Shown here one piece after another: positions 17,319 through 27,160 of a DNA stretch of 64,000 bases. The stretch spans positions 62,001 to 126,000 of the forward strand of contig NZ_PPDJ01000003.1 of the NCBI RefSeq assembly GCF_002903145.1, in the 5' to 3' direction. The DNA is from Halobacteriovorax sp. DA5 (GTDB lineage: Bacteria; Bdellovibrionota; Bacteriovoracia; Bacteriovoracales; Bacteriovoracaceae). Both the position numbers and the translations under genes were made by a program. Every line of letters begins with the position of its first letter. The stretch's first letter is position 1. A model generated the notes under the pieces. It ran no database searches. It worked only from the letters and a program-made list of their open reading frames with translations, and was not told the DNA's origin.

Positions 17319-18061
17319 TCTGATGGGTAAATCCCCTCAGAGCTTTCTTTATGAAGGTGAATTCCTTCGCACTTTAAAGTATCTTTTGAGTGAAGAATCC
17401 AGTCAATTCGAGAACCATCTTCACGAAATCCTTTGAAGCTATGATGACTCTCACACTCTTCATGCCCCAGGTCTAGCCATGGATCAGTAAGATTGAGGTC
17501 ACTTTCATCTAGTACTTTCCTAACTTTTTCAAAAGGTGACTCATTAAAGTCTCCAGTTAAAATAATAGGATAGTCAGCTCTTACTTTTTCAATTTCACTA
17601 ATTAGGACTTTGATTTGTTCCTTTCGTGTATCAGATTCAAGGTGATCTAAATGAGCATTCACAAAGAAGTAGTGTTTTCCATTTTCCTTGGCCTTAAGAA
17701 TCGCCCATGTACAAAGTCTTGGAAATGCACTTCCAAATGATTTCGACGCAGCAATATAAGGTGTTTCAGAAAGCCAAATGTCTCCTGAATTTATTAATTC
17801 AAAGATATCTGGTCGATAATAAAGAGAAGGATACATTCTATCATCAATCCACTCACGATTTGAATCAATGATCTCAAGTCCATCTAAGAGCTCTTGGAAA
17901 TCTCTTAATTGGGGCTCCCAGCCTTCTTGGGTTCCAATAACATCTGGTCGATAGGCATTCAGTGCGTTTGCAAGGATAACACGTCTCCCATCCCATGAAT
18001 GAACTCCATCGGCAGGGTTATTAAATCGAATATTTGAAGAAATTACAGTGAAATTAAACAT
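17282..18061 (-). CDS. Endonuclease/exonuclease/phosphatase-fold hydrolase
   Basis: Metal-dependent phosphoesterase, 259 residues, no signal peptide. The fold's motifs appear in order: ISSNIRF (Asn), GTQEG (Glu, metal), NAHLDH (His), LTGDFNESPF (Asp/Asn), RIDWILHS and YPSDHFPV (terminal Asp-His). All catalytic residues are present. Family members cleave DNA, nucleotides or sphingomyelin-type lipids, and the sequence does not decide which. The layout is closest to the small bacterial proteins usually annotated only as this superfamily. Its last 37 bases run antiparallel to the end of psd. The two may interfere if transcribed together. Confidence 0.88.
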   Translation of the reverse strand: MFNFTVISSNIRFNNPADGVHSWDGRRVILANALNAYRPDVIGTQEGWEPQLRDFQELLDGLEIIDSNREWIDDRMYPSLYYRPDIFELINSGDIWLSETPYIAASKSFGSAFPRLCTWAILKAKENGKHYFFVNAHLDHLESDTRKEQIKVLISEIEKVRADYPIILTGDFNESPFEKVRKVLDESDLNLTDPWLDLGHEECESHHSFKGFREDGSRIDWILHSKDTLKCEGIHLHKESSEGIYPSDHFPVCATLSAK

Positions 18062-18175
18062 ATTCCATTAATGAAAACATATTTTTCATCAATAGAAAAA
18101 TAGAAAACTCCGCAATCGACACAAGTAGTTAAAAACTGACTTTTTTATTAAAAATGGGCCAGTTAAGGAGGTCTT

Positions 18176-18478
18176 ATGGTTCAACAAGAGCAATTAATTA
18201 AAGAAATTAAAAAACGTTATCCAAAGCATACATACAAGCAGTTGGGAGAGATGTTTCAGATGCAAACGACACGTCTATTTAGATTAATGAATGGCGCAGA
18301 AATGAGAACTAGTGAGTATTTTAAGATAAAGGAAAAGCTAGAGATTAATTCTTCGGAACTTAGTTCATTAATTCAATTCTTAGAAAAGCATTCATTCAGC
18401 TTAAGTCGTAACGATTGTAATGAAATTGTGAGTAACTTAGAAGAAAAGTTTTTTATTAGAAAGTTAACAGGGTTATAG
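18176..18478 (+). CDS. Small putative DNA-binding protein, 100 aa
   Basis: Probable helix-turn-helix protein. Residues about 15-45 (TYKQLGEMFQMQTTRLFRLMNG) have the spacing of a helix-turn-helix with the recognition helix at TTRLFRLMNG. The remainder is helical and charged. No signal peptide. Strong Shine-Dalgarno AGGAGG precedes the ATG at 18176. The next gene starts 10 bases after its stop and also looks like a winged-helix protein, so the pair is probably co-transcribed and acts in regulation (inference). I cannot name the family. Divergent from the hydrolase gene at 18061. Confidence 0.65.
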   Translation: MVQQEQLIKEIKKRYPKHTYKQLGEMFQMQTTRLFRLMNGAEMRTSEYFKIKEKLEINSSELSSLIQFLEKHSFSLSRNDCNEIVSNLEEKFFIRKLTGL

Positions 18479-18487
18479 GGAGAGAAT

Positions 18488-18982
18488 ATGTCACGTTTAT
18501 TAATGGTAGAAAGAGCAATTTTAGAAGTTTGTGGTAAGTCTCAAAAAACAATATTTCAAATCTCTAATGAAACAGGAATGAGTTTATCTTTAGTGGGGAG
18601 CTTGTGTGTTCGCTTAAATAAGAAGGGCATACTAAAGAGGCAAGATAGTACATATTCGCTTAATAAAGATGCCCAAGGTTTAATGATTGCAAATGCAGTA
18701 GAGAATGTCAGAAAAGAAGTAAATGAAGTGGCCAGTTCAATTGTAGAAAATTATTTTAGTCAGAAAGAAAATCGATCATTAAAACTTCAAAAAGTTTATG
18801 TAAACAAAACAGAAGAGCTTATTCTTAATTCAATGCTTGATCAGTTAAATAGTTTTGTTGAGGAGCTTCAGCGTAATTACAAAAAAAGTTCAAATAATAT
18901 TGTGAAAAAACAAAAGGTTTTACTTTGGGGACATGGTAATTATTCAGACATAATTAATAGCTCTTTAAACTTAGCGAAGTAA
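18488..18982 (+). CDS. Putative winged-helix protein with coiled-coil tail, 164 aa
   Basis: The N-terminal 60 residues read like a winged helix: AILEVCGKSQKTIFQISNETG, a recognition helix at LSLVGSLCVRLNKKG, then ILKRQDSTYSLN as the wing. Residues about 65-150 are helical and suitable for dimerisation. The C-terminus (KVLLWGHGNYSDIINSS) is a short strand plus helix. The ribosome site AGGGAGAGA at 18477-18485 is a nine-base perfect complement of an unpaired loop in the small RNA at 6.6 kb. Its partner gene at 18176 is 10 bases upstream. Family and target genes are unknown. Confidence 0.65.
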   Translation: MSRLLMVERAILEVCGKSQKTIFQISNETGMSLSLVGSLCVRLNKKGILKRQDSTYSLNKDAQGLMIANAVENVRKEVNEVASSIVENYFSQKENRSLKLQKVYVNKTEELILNSMLDQLNSFVEELQRNYKKSSNNIVKKQKVLLWGHGNYSDIINSSLNLAK

Positions 18983-19000
18983 TATTAATAATGTCTAAAA

Positions 19001-19399
19001 TTAGCCAACGTAGCCAAAATCATTAAGCATTTTGGCCACAAGTTCTTTTAATTGATATTTTAAAATCTTATTTTCAGGAGACAGTGTAGAACATTCGATA
19101 TAGCCAATCATTGTTTTAAAATCTGTCTCTCTTTCATTTTCCTTTAGCCATGAATCAAATGTGAGGATGGCCTCAATCCAAGCACGAACAGAGTATTGAG
19201 TTTTATCAATAAGACTAAATAAGAGTTCACCATTTTCTTTCTGACTTGGTGAAGATTTCAGATGCTTTTGTAGGTAACTAAAGATTATTTTTATCTCATC
19301 TTCAGAATGTATATTCTCTAACAGAAGATTAAGCCTTTCATCAGAAAGGAAGGCCACTGGATATTGTGCTCTGAGTCTTCTAAAATACTTTTCAATCAT
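19001..19399 (-). CDS. Hypothetical protein, 132 aa
   Basis: Not recognised. Cytoplasmic, helical, moderately acidic, no cysteine-rich or metal motif apart from one Cys (IECST). The frame opens with TTG at 19420 and has ATG at 19411 and 19399. I use 19399 because AGG lies just upstream and the protein then begins MIEKYFRRLRAQYP, but the choice is uncertain. It lies back to back with msbA (about 80 bases between starts) and converges with the winged-helix gene. The helices around residues 18-45 and 60-80 suggest a small all-alpha fold. No function can be given. Confidence 0.6.
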   Translation of the reverse strand: MIEKYFRRLRAQYPVAFLSDERLNLLLENIHSEDEIKIIFSYLQKHLKSSPSQKENGELLFSLIDKTQYSVRAWIEAILTFDSWLKENERETDFKTMIGYIECSTLSPENKILKYQLKELVAKMLNDFGYVG

Positions 19400-19480
19400 A
19401 GTGCCTAACATGGTGTGCAAACGAGTTATTTTGTTCTAAACTAGCAAAGTTAATTATATCTAATTTAGCAAGGGTTTTTC

Positions 19481-21193
19481 ATGTTTGAAACTATTAAAAA
19501 TATATGGCCACTAATCCATCGCCATCGCGCCAGAGTGATCGGAAGTATGATCTTCGGTATTGGTATGGCCTTAATTAAGGGTGGTCAAATGGCGCTAATT
19601 AATCCTCTTTTCACAAAGGGGCTTTCGCCAGAATCAACACTTGAGGAGATTCTTGGAATTGTAGGATTAGCTTGTTTACTTGCACTTATTAATTTACCTG
19701 TTCGCTTCTTTCATTTCTATTGGATGCAATTTGCAATGAACGATGCTGTATGTGAAATCAGAACAAAGATTTATTCAAAGATTCAAGATATTCCAATTTC
19801 ATTTTATACGACGACTAAGCAAGGTGACGTTATTTCAACAATCTTAAATGATACGATGATTTACTCGCAGGGGATAAGTGGTCTTCTTACATTATTAAGA
19901 GAGCCGATCACATTATTTGTTTTATTAGGATATGCCTTCTATCTTGATTGGCAACTAACACTTGTTACATTTGCACTTCTTCCTATTATGCTTTTAATTT
20001 TTGGTTTCTTTGGAAAGAGAGTAAAGGCACACCAATCAGATGTTCAGTCGAGACTTTCTGATATGACTCATGTCATTGGCGAAGGTGTTGGTGGACAAAA
20101 AATTATCAAGGCTTTTAATCTTCAAGATTATACGAGGGATTTCTTTAAAGGATATCAGAATAGCTTTTTTGAATTTCAAATGAAATCAGAAGTAATGAGA
20201 CAAATTTCACACCCTTTAGTTGAATTTATGACAACTCTAATCCTTTCTTCAGTTATCGTTTTTGCTCAGGTGAAGATTACTGGAAATGCAATGACAACAG
20301 GTGAGTTCATTACTTTTATTGCAATTATGGCAATGATCCAAGATCCGATTAGAAAGACAAATGAAGCAAATTTAAAAATTAGCCAGGCGCAAGCTGCGGA
20401 AAAACGTATTTTTAAATTTTTAAAAGTTGAAAATGAAAAAGATGACGGTAAAAATGAGCATTCTGAATTAAGTGATAAAATTTCTTTTGCAAATTTAGAC
20501 TTCTCTTACGGTGATCATCAGGTCATTAATAATTTGAGCTTTGATATAAATAAAGGTGAAAAGGTTGCTTTAGTTGGGCTTTCAGGCTCTGGTAAGTCGA
20601 CTCTTATTAATGTTCTTCTTGGACTTTATCCTGTTAAAAAAGGAAGTTATAAAATCGATGGTATTGATTCAAGTGATTTCAAATTAAAATCACTACGCCA
20701 TTATTTCGGCTTAGTTTCGCAAGATATCTTCCTGTTTAATACAACGATAAGAGAAAATTTAACTCTAGGTAAGGAAGTCAATGAAGCTCAAATTCAAGAA
20801 GCATTAAAAGTGGCCCATGCGATAGAGTATATTAAAGAGCTTCCAGAAGGGCTAGAAACAGTTATCGGTGATCGAGGGGTAAGACTATCTGGTGGACAAG
20901 CACAACGTTTAACAATCGCTCGTGCTTATCTTCAGGATAATGATGTCTTCTTATTTGATGAAGCGACTTCTGCTCTTGATAATGAATCAGAGAAAGTAGT
21001 TCAACAGTCGTTAAATGAGCTTGCAAAAAATAAGACAGTTATTGCTGTTGCACACAGACTTTCAACTATTCAGAACTATGACAAAATCATTGTATTAAAA
21101 GATGGAAGAATGATTGAGCAAGGCCGTCATGATGAACTAATGAACCTTGATGGCGAATATAAAAAGTTATATGAACTGAGTATGAAGTCTTAA
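19481..21193 (+). CDS. msbA: ABC lipid exporter, MsbA-like
   Basis: Half-transporter with six transmembrane helices fused to an ATPase, 570 residues, works as a homodimer in the inner membrane. The membrane domain spans about residues 15-305. Walker A LVGLSGSGKST near 366, Q-loop VSQDIFLFN, signature VRLSGGQAQRL, Walker B VFLFDEATSALD and switch His VAHRLS follow. The overall pattern fits MsbA (lipid A and phospholipid flipping), but multidrug half-transporters look similar, so the substrate is inference. AAGGG precedes the ATG. The stop codon sits inside a perfect 14-base inverted repeat. A glycosyltransferase lies convergently downstream, consistent with envelope lipid work. Confidence 0.85.
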   Translation: MFETIKNIWPLIHRHRARVIGSMIFGIGMALIKGGQMALINPLFTKGLSPESTLEEILGIVGLACLLALINLPVRFFHFYWMQFAMNDAVCEIRTKIYSKIQDIPISFYTTTKQGDVISTILNDTMIYSQGISGLLTLLREPITLFVLLGYAFYLDWQLTLVTFALLPIMLLIFGFFGKRVKAHQSDVQSRLSDMTHVIGEGVGGQKIIKAFNLQDYTRDFFKGYQNSFFEFQMKSEVMRQISHPLVEFMTTLILSSVIVFAQVKITGNAMTTGEFITFIAIMAMIQDPIRKTNEANLKISQAQAAEKRIFKFLKVENEKDDGKNEHSELSDKISFANLDFSYGDHQVINNLSFDINKGEKVALVGLSGSGKSTLINVLLGLYPVKKGSYKIDGIDSSDFKLKSLRHYFGLVSQDIFLFNTTIRENLTLGKEVNEAQIQEALKVAHAIEYIKELPEGLETVIGDRGVRLSGGQAQRLTIARAYLQDNDVFLFDEATSALDNESEKVVQQSLNELAKNKTVIAVAHRLSTIQNYDKIIVLKDGRMIEQGRHDELMNLDGEYKKLYELSMKS

Positions 21194-21206
21194 CTTCATA
21201 CTCAGT
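21175..21206. repeat. Perfect 14-base inverted repeat at the msbA stop codon
   Basis: ACTGAGTATGAAGT (21175-21188), a four-base loop, and its exact complement (21193-21206) form a hairpin between two convergent genes. It works on both strands, but neither side has a T-run. It is likely a transcript-end stabiliser or a boundary for factor-dependent termination. Confidence 0.6.
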
Positions 21207-21215
21207 AGGTATTGA

Positions 21216-22193
21216 TTAGAATGGTAGTCGTTTTCCGGCCCTAAATGGATAAATCCATTCTGGTTCTTCTTCATTTAAATGTTGTCCATTTAAAACAATC
21301 TTATACTTTTCAACAAAGTCCTTTGTGAACCTTTCAATTGAATAGTTTTCGATTACATGATTTCTAATAAAGTCTCGATCGAATTCTTCTGCACCATTTT
21401 TAAAGTATTGAATAATCTCTTCATGGCTATAAAAAGTTCTTCCAGTTCCTTTTACGATTAGATCAGGAAGTGAACCGAAGCTAGAACCAAATACAGGTAT
21501 ACCTTGAGTCATTGCTTCAATAATAGCAATTCCAAAAGGCTCATGCCATCTAACTGGAAATAGTAAGGCGTCGCATTTTTGCATGATCGACAACTTATTA
21601 TCACCCCCAACCATACCATGGTTGTGGATAAGAGGATGAATTCCAAGTATTGAGTTTCCACCACAGATGTGTAGATGCTTATTTGTTTTTAGAGCTATTT
21701 TTAAGGATTGCTTTAAATTTTTTACTCGCCATGATGCTTTTGCAAGAAAGAGAAGGTGTTCTATTTCTGTTATCTTATTACTTGTGTAATTGATAGGGTA
21801 TTCTCTCATGTCGACAGCGTTATTTACATAAGATGTACTATTATGATTTCTTGCATGTGACTTCGAGCAAAATACCGTATTACGATCATGCTTTTCACCA
21901 GGGAAGCCATTCCCTTGGACATTTAATACGTATGGTACATCGATTCTAATTTTCTCAGGAAATGAGACGTGTACAATATCGATATTATCGGGAACAAGTT
22001 TTTGCCAATCTTCGCCTTTGTTCCATACAATATGCTTGATTCCGTGCTTTGTTACTTCACTCTCTTTTGGTCCAATAAACGTTACTTGATGTCCTTGTCT
22101 AACTAGTTCAAGCATGTGCCAAAAAACGGCCCTTTCAATTCCACCATATTTCTTTACTGGAAGAACTTTATGGTGATGGATACATACATGCAT
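21216..22193 (-). CDS. Family 4-type glycosyltransferase
   Basis: GT-B fold sugar transferase, 325 residues. The N-terminal domain has the KYGGIERA acceptor-side loop near residue 15. The C-terminal domain carries the nucleotide-sugar motif EPFGIAIIEAM near 220 (E-x7-E). Upstream LLFLAKASWRVKN matches the usual start of the donor-binding domain. No membrane segment, so it is cytoplasmic or peripheral. Shine-Dalgarno AGGAG lies 6 bases before the ATG. It is only 9 bases after metH on the same strand, which makes it the last gene of a metF-metH run although its role (polysaccharide or glycolipid synthesis) is unrelated. Confidence 0.88.
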   Translation of the reverse strand: MHVCIHHHKVLPVKKYGGIERAVFWHMLELVRQGHQVTFIGPKESEVTKHGIKHIVWNKGEDWQKLVPDNIDIVHVSFPEKIRIDVPYVLNVQGNGFPGEKHDRNTVFCSKSHARNHNSTSYVNNAVDMREYPINYTSNKITEIEHLLFLAKASWRVKNLKQSLKIALKTNKHLHICGGNSILGIHPLIHNHGMVGGDNKLSIMQKCDALLFPVRWHEPFGIAIIEAMTQGIPVFGSSFGSLPDLIVKGTGRTFYSHEEIIQYFKNGAEEFDRDFIRNHVIENYSIERFTKDFVEKYKIVLNGQHLNEEEPEWIYPFRAGKRLPF

Positions 22194-22202
22194 TTCTGCT
22201 CC

Positions 22203-25200
22203 TTATAGTATTGGCCTAAGCCATTTTTTAGTTATTTCTAGGTCCTGAGCTTTTACTTTTGAGTAATGCTCAATTTGGTCCTGGGCAATGTTTAGAATAT
22301 TAAAATATTTAGCACAAGGGTTAAAGAAGATGTAGCCAGAAACTGAACTAGCAGGATACATCGCAAAGTTCTCTGTTAAGTATGCGCCAGTATTTTCTTG
22401 TACATTCATAAAATCCCACAGCTTCGCTTTTTCTGTATGGTCAGGGCATGCAGGGTAGCCAGCTGCTGGTCGAATACCAATATATTTTTCTTTAATAAGT
22501 TCATCTAAAGAAAATTCACGCTCTTCTTCGATTCCACACATCTGACGTGCTCTTTCGTGAATTAACTCTGCATATGCTTCAGCAAGACGATCTCCTACGG
22601 CCTTAACCATAATTGAAGTATAATCATCACCACTTTCTTCAAAAGTTTTAGCATACTTCTCAACTTGATCTCCCATTGTGACAACAAATGATCCAATATA
22701 ATCCTGCTTTTCACCCTTTGGTAGGATGTAGTCGGCCAGAGATAGATAAGGGCGATCTTTTTGTGTCTTTTCTTTTTGTTGCCTTAGGAAATTGAAAGTA
22801 CCAAATTCATTCATATTTTCATCGAGTAGGATAACATCTTCATCTTTTGAATAAGCTGGCCAAAATCCTAGGACTGCTTTTGGAGAAAAGCGATTGTTCT
22901 CAATAATATCGTCTAGGATATTTTGAGCTTCGTTATAGAGTTTTTTGGCTTCTTCTCCATAATCTTTATGCGATAAGATATGAGGGTAGAGACCTTTTAG
23001 TTCCCATGTCCAAAAGAAAGGTGACCAGTCGATATACTTTGCAATTTCAGCAACACTAATATCGTCAAACTTCTTAGCGCCAATGAATGGAGGTGTGAAT
23101 TCGACAAATGTTTGTCTTGGGTCAACTCTTAAGTGATCACGGGCCGCTTCTAATGAAACCGTCGCTTGGCCACTATCTTTCTTATTTTCAAAATATTCTT
23201 TTGTTCTTTTTTGTGACTCTTTAAGATCTTTTAAAAAATCATCTCTTAGATTAGTACTTAAAAGGCTATTACAAATTCCAACTGTTTGAGAGGCATCCCC
23301 AACGTGAACGACAGGACTTGTACACTCAGGTGCAATTTTTACTGCAGTATGAGTTTTAGAAGTGGTAGCACCGCCTATTAAAACAGGTACTTCAAGACCT
23401 TGACGATTGAACTCTGCTACGTTGTGAATCATCTCATCAAGTGAAGGCGTGATAAGGCCACTTAGTCCAATGAATTTGGCTTCGTGTTCTTTGGCAGCTT
23501 TAATAATTTCTTCACAGCTAACCATAACCCCAAGATCAACAACGTTATAGCCATTGCAAGCGAGAACAACACCAACAATATTCTTTCCGATATCGTGAAC
23601 ATCACCTTTAACTGTTGCAATAACAAATGTATTCTTTTTACTTTTCCCGTCAGCATCCTTTTCCATAAATGGTTCAAGGTATGCAACAGCCTGTTTCATA
23701 ACACGTGCACTTTTAACAACCTGTGGAAGAAACATTTTACCTGCACCAAACAGATCACCTACAACTCTCATCCCATCCATTAGAGGGCCTTCGATGACAT
23801 TTATGGGAGCACCTAGCTCTTGTCTTGCTTGTTCGACATCTTCTTCAATGAATTTACCGATACCTTTTACAAGTGCGTGGGTGATACGCTCTCCAAGATT
23901 TCCTTCACGCCAAGTTAAATCGTCTTCTTTTGCCTTTGATTTTACACCTTTAAATTTTTCAGCATATTCGATTAAGTCATCAGTTGCACTTTCAGAACGG
24001 TTGAAAAGGACATCTTCAATTTTCTTCATTAGCTCAGGTTCAACGTTCTCGTAAACTTCGAGCATTCCCGCGTTTACAATTCCCATATCTAGGCCTGCTT
24101 TAATCGCATGGTAGAGGAATGAGCTATGCATAGCCTCGCGTACAATATTATTTCCACGGAATGAGAAAGATATATTTGAAATACCACCACTAGTTAAAGC
24201 GCCTGGACATTTTTCTTTTATTTCTCTTACCGCTTCGATGAAGTTTATCGCGTAGTCATTATGTTCTTCAATTCCTGTTCCAACTGTTAGTACATTTGGG
24301 TCAAAGATAATATCTGTGGCCGGGAATCCTACTTCTTCAGTTAGAATTTTAAAGGCGCGTTGGCATATCGAAACTTTTTCTTCTTTAGATGCAGCTTGTC
24401 CCTTTTCATCAAATGCCATGACAACAACGGCCGCTCCATATTGAAGGATCTTTTTCGCATGTTCTTTAAAAACTTCTTCACCTTCTTTTAATGAGATTGA
24501 GTTAACAATCCCTTTTCCTTGAATGCACTTAAGCCCTTCTTCGATGACCTCCCACTTAGATGAGTCGATCATAATAGGAACCTTACAAATATCTGGCTCA
24601 GATGCAATTAGGTTTAAAAATTTAACCATACAAGCTTTAGAGTCGAGGAGACCTTCGTCAAAATTCACATCGATGATATTTGCTCCATTCTCAACCTGCT
24701 GTCGGGCAATATCCAAAGCTGCTTCAAAGTTTTCTTCACGAATAAGGCGTGCAAATCTTGGTGAGCCTGTCACGTTTGTACGTTCTCCAACCATGATGAA
24801 TGGACGCTCTCCTGTATAATCAAGATTTAACGGTTCAAGTCCTGAAAGTCTTTGCGTTTTAGGTAGATCGTGTTTTTCGCGAGGATTGATATCTTTTAGA
24901 TGATTGTAAATAGCGTTGATATGATCAGGAGTTGTTCCACAACAACCTCCAACAATATTAACGAGCCCCGATTCTGCAAACTCTTCAAGAAGAGCAGCTG
25001 TCTCATTTGGCTTTTCATCATAACCTGTATCACTTAACGGATTAGGAAGTCCTGCATTAGGGTAACAAGATATCAAGCAGTTTGAAACTCTTGATAACTC
25101 TTCAATATATGGGCGCATCTCTTGTGCACCAAGTGCACAATTGATACCAACACTAAGTGGCCTAGCATGTTCAACTGAGTTCCAAAAAGCTTCAACAGTT

Positions 25201-25877
25201 TGACCTGATAGAGTTCTTCCAGATGCATCTGTAATAGTTACAGAGAGCATAATTGGAGTATCAAGGTTGTTATCATCTAAATACTTTTTCATTGCAAAAA
25301 TTGCAGCTTTTAAATTTAGTGTATCAAATGAAGTTTCAGCCAAAAGAAGATCGGCTCCGCCGTCAATTAGTCCTTTTGTTTGCTCATAGTAATTATCGAC
25401 AAGTTCATCAAATGTAATACCTCTAAAAGCAGGATTATTCACATCAGGTGAAATCGAAGCTGTTTTATTTGTTGGACCTAGAGCACCTGCAACATAACAT
25501 TTGCGCTCCGGATTTTCTTTCATGAATTCAAGACAAGCCTCTTTGGCAATCTTGGCCGCTTCCACATTTAGTTCATATGCAATTTCACTTAAGTGATAAT
25601 CGTCTTGAGCTATTCTCGTTGCCGAGAAAGTATTTGTTTCAATAATATCTGAACCAGCAGCAAGGTATTTTGTATGAATCTCTTTAATAACTTCTGGTTT
25701 AGTAAGATTTAATAAGTCGTTATTTCCTTTCAAGTCTATCTTAGTATCTTGAAAGCGATTTCCTCGAAAATCTTCTTCTGTTAGATGGTATTGTTGGACC
25801 ATTGTTCCCATAGCACCATCTAGAAAAAGAATTCTATTCTTTAGTGTTGATTCTAATTCACTACGAATATCTTTCAT
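22203..25877 (-). CDS. metH: Cobalamin-dependent methionine synthase
   Basis: Transfers a methyl group from methyltetrahydrofolate to homocysteine via B12. At 1224 residues it has all four modules. The homocysteine domain carries zinc Cys in GINCALG and [10 protein letters not shown] (about 1-330). The pterin domain starts [13 protein letters not shown] (about 360-620). The B12 domain has the cobalt-ligand motif [10 protein letters not shown] (about 660-900). The SAM-binding reactivation domain (about 920-1224) contains [12 protein letters not shown]. It overlaps metF (TAATG), so methyltetrahydrofolate production and use are coupled. It creates a need for B12, which the BtuFDC-like importer at 12.8 kb could supply. 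No B12-independent MetE is seen here. Confidence 0.97.
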   Translation of the reverse strand: MKDIRSELESTLKNRILFLDGAMGTMVQQYHLTEEDFRGNRFQDTKIDLKGNNDLLNLTKPEVIKEIHTKYLAAGSDIIETNTFSATRIAQDDYHLSEIAYELNVEAAKIAKEACLEFMKENPERKCYVAGALGPTNKTASISPDVNNPAFRGITFDELVDNYYEQTKGLIDGGADLLLAETSFDTLNLKAAIFAMKKYLDDNNLDTPIMLSVTITDASGRTLSGQTVEAFWNSVEHARPLSVGINCALGAQEMRPYIEELSRVSNCLISCYPNAGLPNPLSDTGYDEKPNETAALLEEFAESGLVNIVGGCCGTTPDHINAIYNHLKDINPREKHDLPKTQRLSGLEPLNLDYTGERPFIMVGERTNVTGSPRFARLIREENFEAALDIARQQVENGANIIDVNFDEGLLDSKACMVKFLNLIASEPDICKVPIMIDSSKWEVIEEGLKCIQGKGIVNSISLKEGEEVFKEHAKKILQYGAAVVVMAFDEKGQAASKEEKVSICQRAFKILTEEVGFPATDIIFDPNVLTVGTGIEEHNDYAINFIEAVREIKEKCPGALTSGGISNISFSFRGNNIVREAMHSSFLYHAIKAGLDMGIVNAGMLEVYENVEPELMKKIEDVLFNRSESATDDLIEYAEKFKGVKSKAKEDDLTWREGNLGERITHALVKGIGKFIEEDVEQARQELGAPINVIEGPLMDGMRVVGDLFGAGKMFLPQVVKSARVMKQAVAYLEPFMEKDADGKSKKNTFVIATVKGDVHDIGKNIVGVVLACNGYNVVDLGVMVSCEEIIKAAKEHEAKFIGLSGLITPSLDEMIHNVAEFNRQGLEVPVLIGGATTSKTHTAVKIAPECTSPVVHVGDASQTVGICNSLLSTNLRDDFLKDLKESQKRTKEYFENKKDSGQATVSLEAARDHLRVDPRQTFVEFTPPFIGAKKFDDISVAEIAKYIDWSPFFWTWELKGLYPHILSHKDYGEEAKKLYNEAQNILDDIIENNRFSPKAVLGFWPAYSKDEDVILLDENMNEFGTFNFLRQQKEKTQKDRPYLSLADYILPKGEKQDYIGSFVVTMGDQVEKYAKTFEESGDDYTSIMVKAVGDRLAEAYAELIHERARQMCGIEEEREFSLDELIKEKYIGIRPAAGYPACPDHTEKAKLWDFMNVQENTGAYLTENFAMYPASSVSGYIFFNPCAKYFNILNIAQDQIEHYSKVKAQDLEITKKWLRPIL

Positions 25878-26821
25878 TAATATATACCTTTTAAAACTTC
25901 TGAAACATTTGCACTATCATTCATTACATAGAAGTGAACTGAAGGAACATTTGCATTTAGTAATTCTTCCGTTTGTTTTCTTGCCCATTTAATTCCGATT
26001 TCTTTAATATGTTCTGAATTTTCTGTCGCTTCATTTACGAACTCATCTGGGAAGTCTACATAGAAGTGCCTTGGTACATTTGAAAGCTGTCCCATGCTCT
26101 TAATGACTTTAATTCCTGGAACAATTGGACACGTGATTCCAGCTTCACGACATTTATCAACAAATTCAAAATACTTCGTATTATCAAAGAACATCTGTGT
26201 AACGATATAATCAGCACCAGCATCAACTTTCTCTTTTAGGTACTTTATGTCTGTCGCTAGATTTGGAGCCTCGAAGTGTTTTTCTGGATAGCCTGCAACA
26301 CCAACAGAAAAGTCTAGAGGTAAGCTATTTGAAATATCATCAAGATAGATACCTTTTTTTACGTTATCAATTTGCTCAACAAGGTCTTTTGCATAGAAAT
26401 TTCTTTGGCGAGAAAGATCGTATTTTTTATTATAGTTAAGGGCGTCTCCACGTAAGGCCAAAACATTATGAATACCGAGGTAGTTAAGTTCAATTAGAGC
26501 ATCCTCAGTCTCCTCTTTGGTAAAACCTTGAGTTAAAAGGTGAGTAACTGTATCGATTTTAAATCGATTTTGAATAACTCCACAGATCCCAACTGTTCCC
26601 GGTCGTTTCTTGTAGATCTTTCTCTCAACTGAGCCATCATTTTTTTCGTTATAATATGCTCCTGCTGAGTGTGCTGTTACGTCAATCCATGACGGATTAA
26701 ATGGCAAGAGCTCCTTAACGATATCCGTTACAGCTGAAATATTTTTTCCTCTTGGTGGAGGTACAATTTCAAAACTAAAAAGTGGGCTCGTCGCCTTGTC
26801 GATGTGCTCGATAACTTTCAT
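25877..26821 (-). CDS. metF: Methylenetetrahydrofolate reductase
   Basis: Reduces methylene- to methyl-tetrahydrofolate with a flavin cofactor, 314 residues, cytoplasmic. Typical segments are [11 protein letters not shown] at the start (catalytic Glu), the DVTAHSAG strand, VLALRGD near 157, [11 protein letters not shown] near 210 and [11 protein letters not shown] near 245. It is the first gene of metF-metH, overlapping metH by one base. AGGGA precedes the ATG. The leader upstream contains a GC-only hairpin at 26891-26909 that might attenuate transcription, but I see no SAM, SAH or cobalamin riboswitch consensus. Confidence 0.97.
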   Translation of the reverse strand: MKVIEHIDKATSPLFSFEIVPPPRGKNISAVTDIVKELLPFNPSWIDVTAHSAGAYYNEKNDGSVERKIYKKRPGTVGICGVIQNRFKIDTVTHLLTQGFTKEETEDALIELNYLGIHNVLALRGDALNYNKKYDLSRQRNFYAKDLVEQIDNVKKGIYLDDISNSLPLDFSVGVAGYPEKHFEAPNLATDIKYLKEKVDAGADYIVTQMFFDNTKYFEFVDKCREAGITCPIVPGIKVIKSMGQLSNVPRHFYVDFPDEFVNEATENSEHIKEIGIKWARKQTEELLNANVPSVHFYVMNDSANVSEVLKGIY

Positions 26822-26888
26822 TCGTGTATTTCCCTATGTGTAAATTAGACACCTTATTTTAATCATTTATGAGCAATAAGAAAAGGCG

Positions 26889-26911
26889 AGGGCCCCTTTT
26901 TCTGGGGCCTT
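26889..26911 (-). promoter_or_regulatory. GC-rich hairpin in the metF leader
   Basis: On the minus strand GGCCCC-AGAAAAA-GGGGCC (26909-26891), followed by CTCGCCTTTTCTT, stands about 70 bases before the metF start. It could be an attenuator or an upstream terminator; the T-run is interrupted. The remaining gap up to 27021 shows no further clear element. Confidence 0.35.
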
Positions 26912-27021
26912 AGGTTAATTCGAATGAATCAGGTAAATGGAATATTTAGATAACTTTAGAGGTTAAATGGGGGGAGCTAGAAAGCATCATGTTTGCTTCT
27001 AACTTGAAGGATTTTTAACCT

Positions 27022-27156
27022 ATGGCCGAATATATTTGGACTTTTTTCACAAATGAAATGAGTGATCTATTCCACAATGAAATATATTGCCTAAATTCAG
27101 GTGCTTATGAGTTTCACGATGGGCCAAAAACTGTTATCATATTTATTAGAGGATGA
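27022..27156 (+). CDS. Possible 44-residue small protein upstream of the epimerase
   Basis: An ATG frame encoding 44 residues (MAEYIWTFFTNEMSDL... ending VIIFIRG) fills the space before the epimerase gene and stops 4 bases before its ATG at 27161, so it could be translationally coupled or a leader peptide. AAGGA lies about 11 bases upstream, a loose ribosome site. The product is amphipathic with a hydrophobic end. Only its position and the absence of another use for this sequence support it. Confidence 0.3.
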   Translation: MAEYIWTFFTNEMSDLFHNEIYCLNSGAYEFHDGPKTVIIFIRG

Positions 27157-27160
27157 TTTG

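Noticed and set aside
26822..27021. SAM, SAH or cobalamin riboswitch upstream of metF-metH
   Set aside because: No B12 box, SAM-I/II core or SAH consensus found on the minus strand; only a plain GC hairpin.
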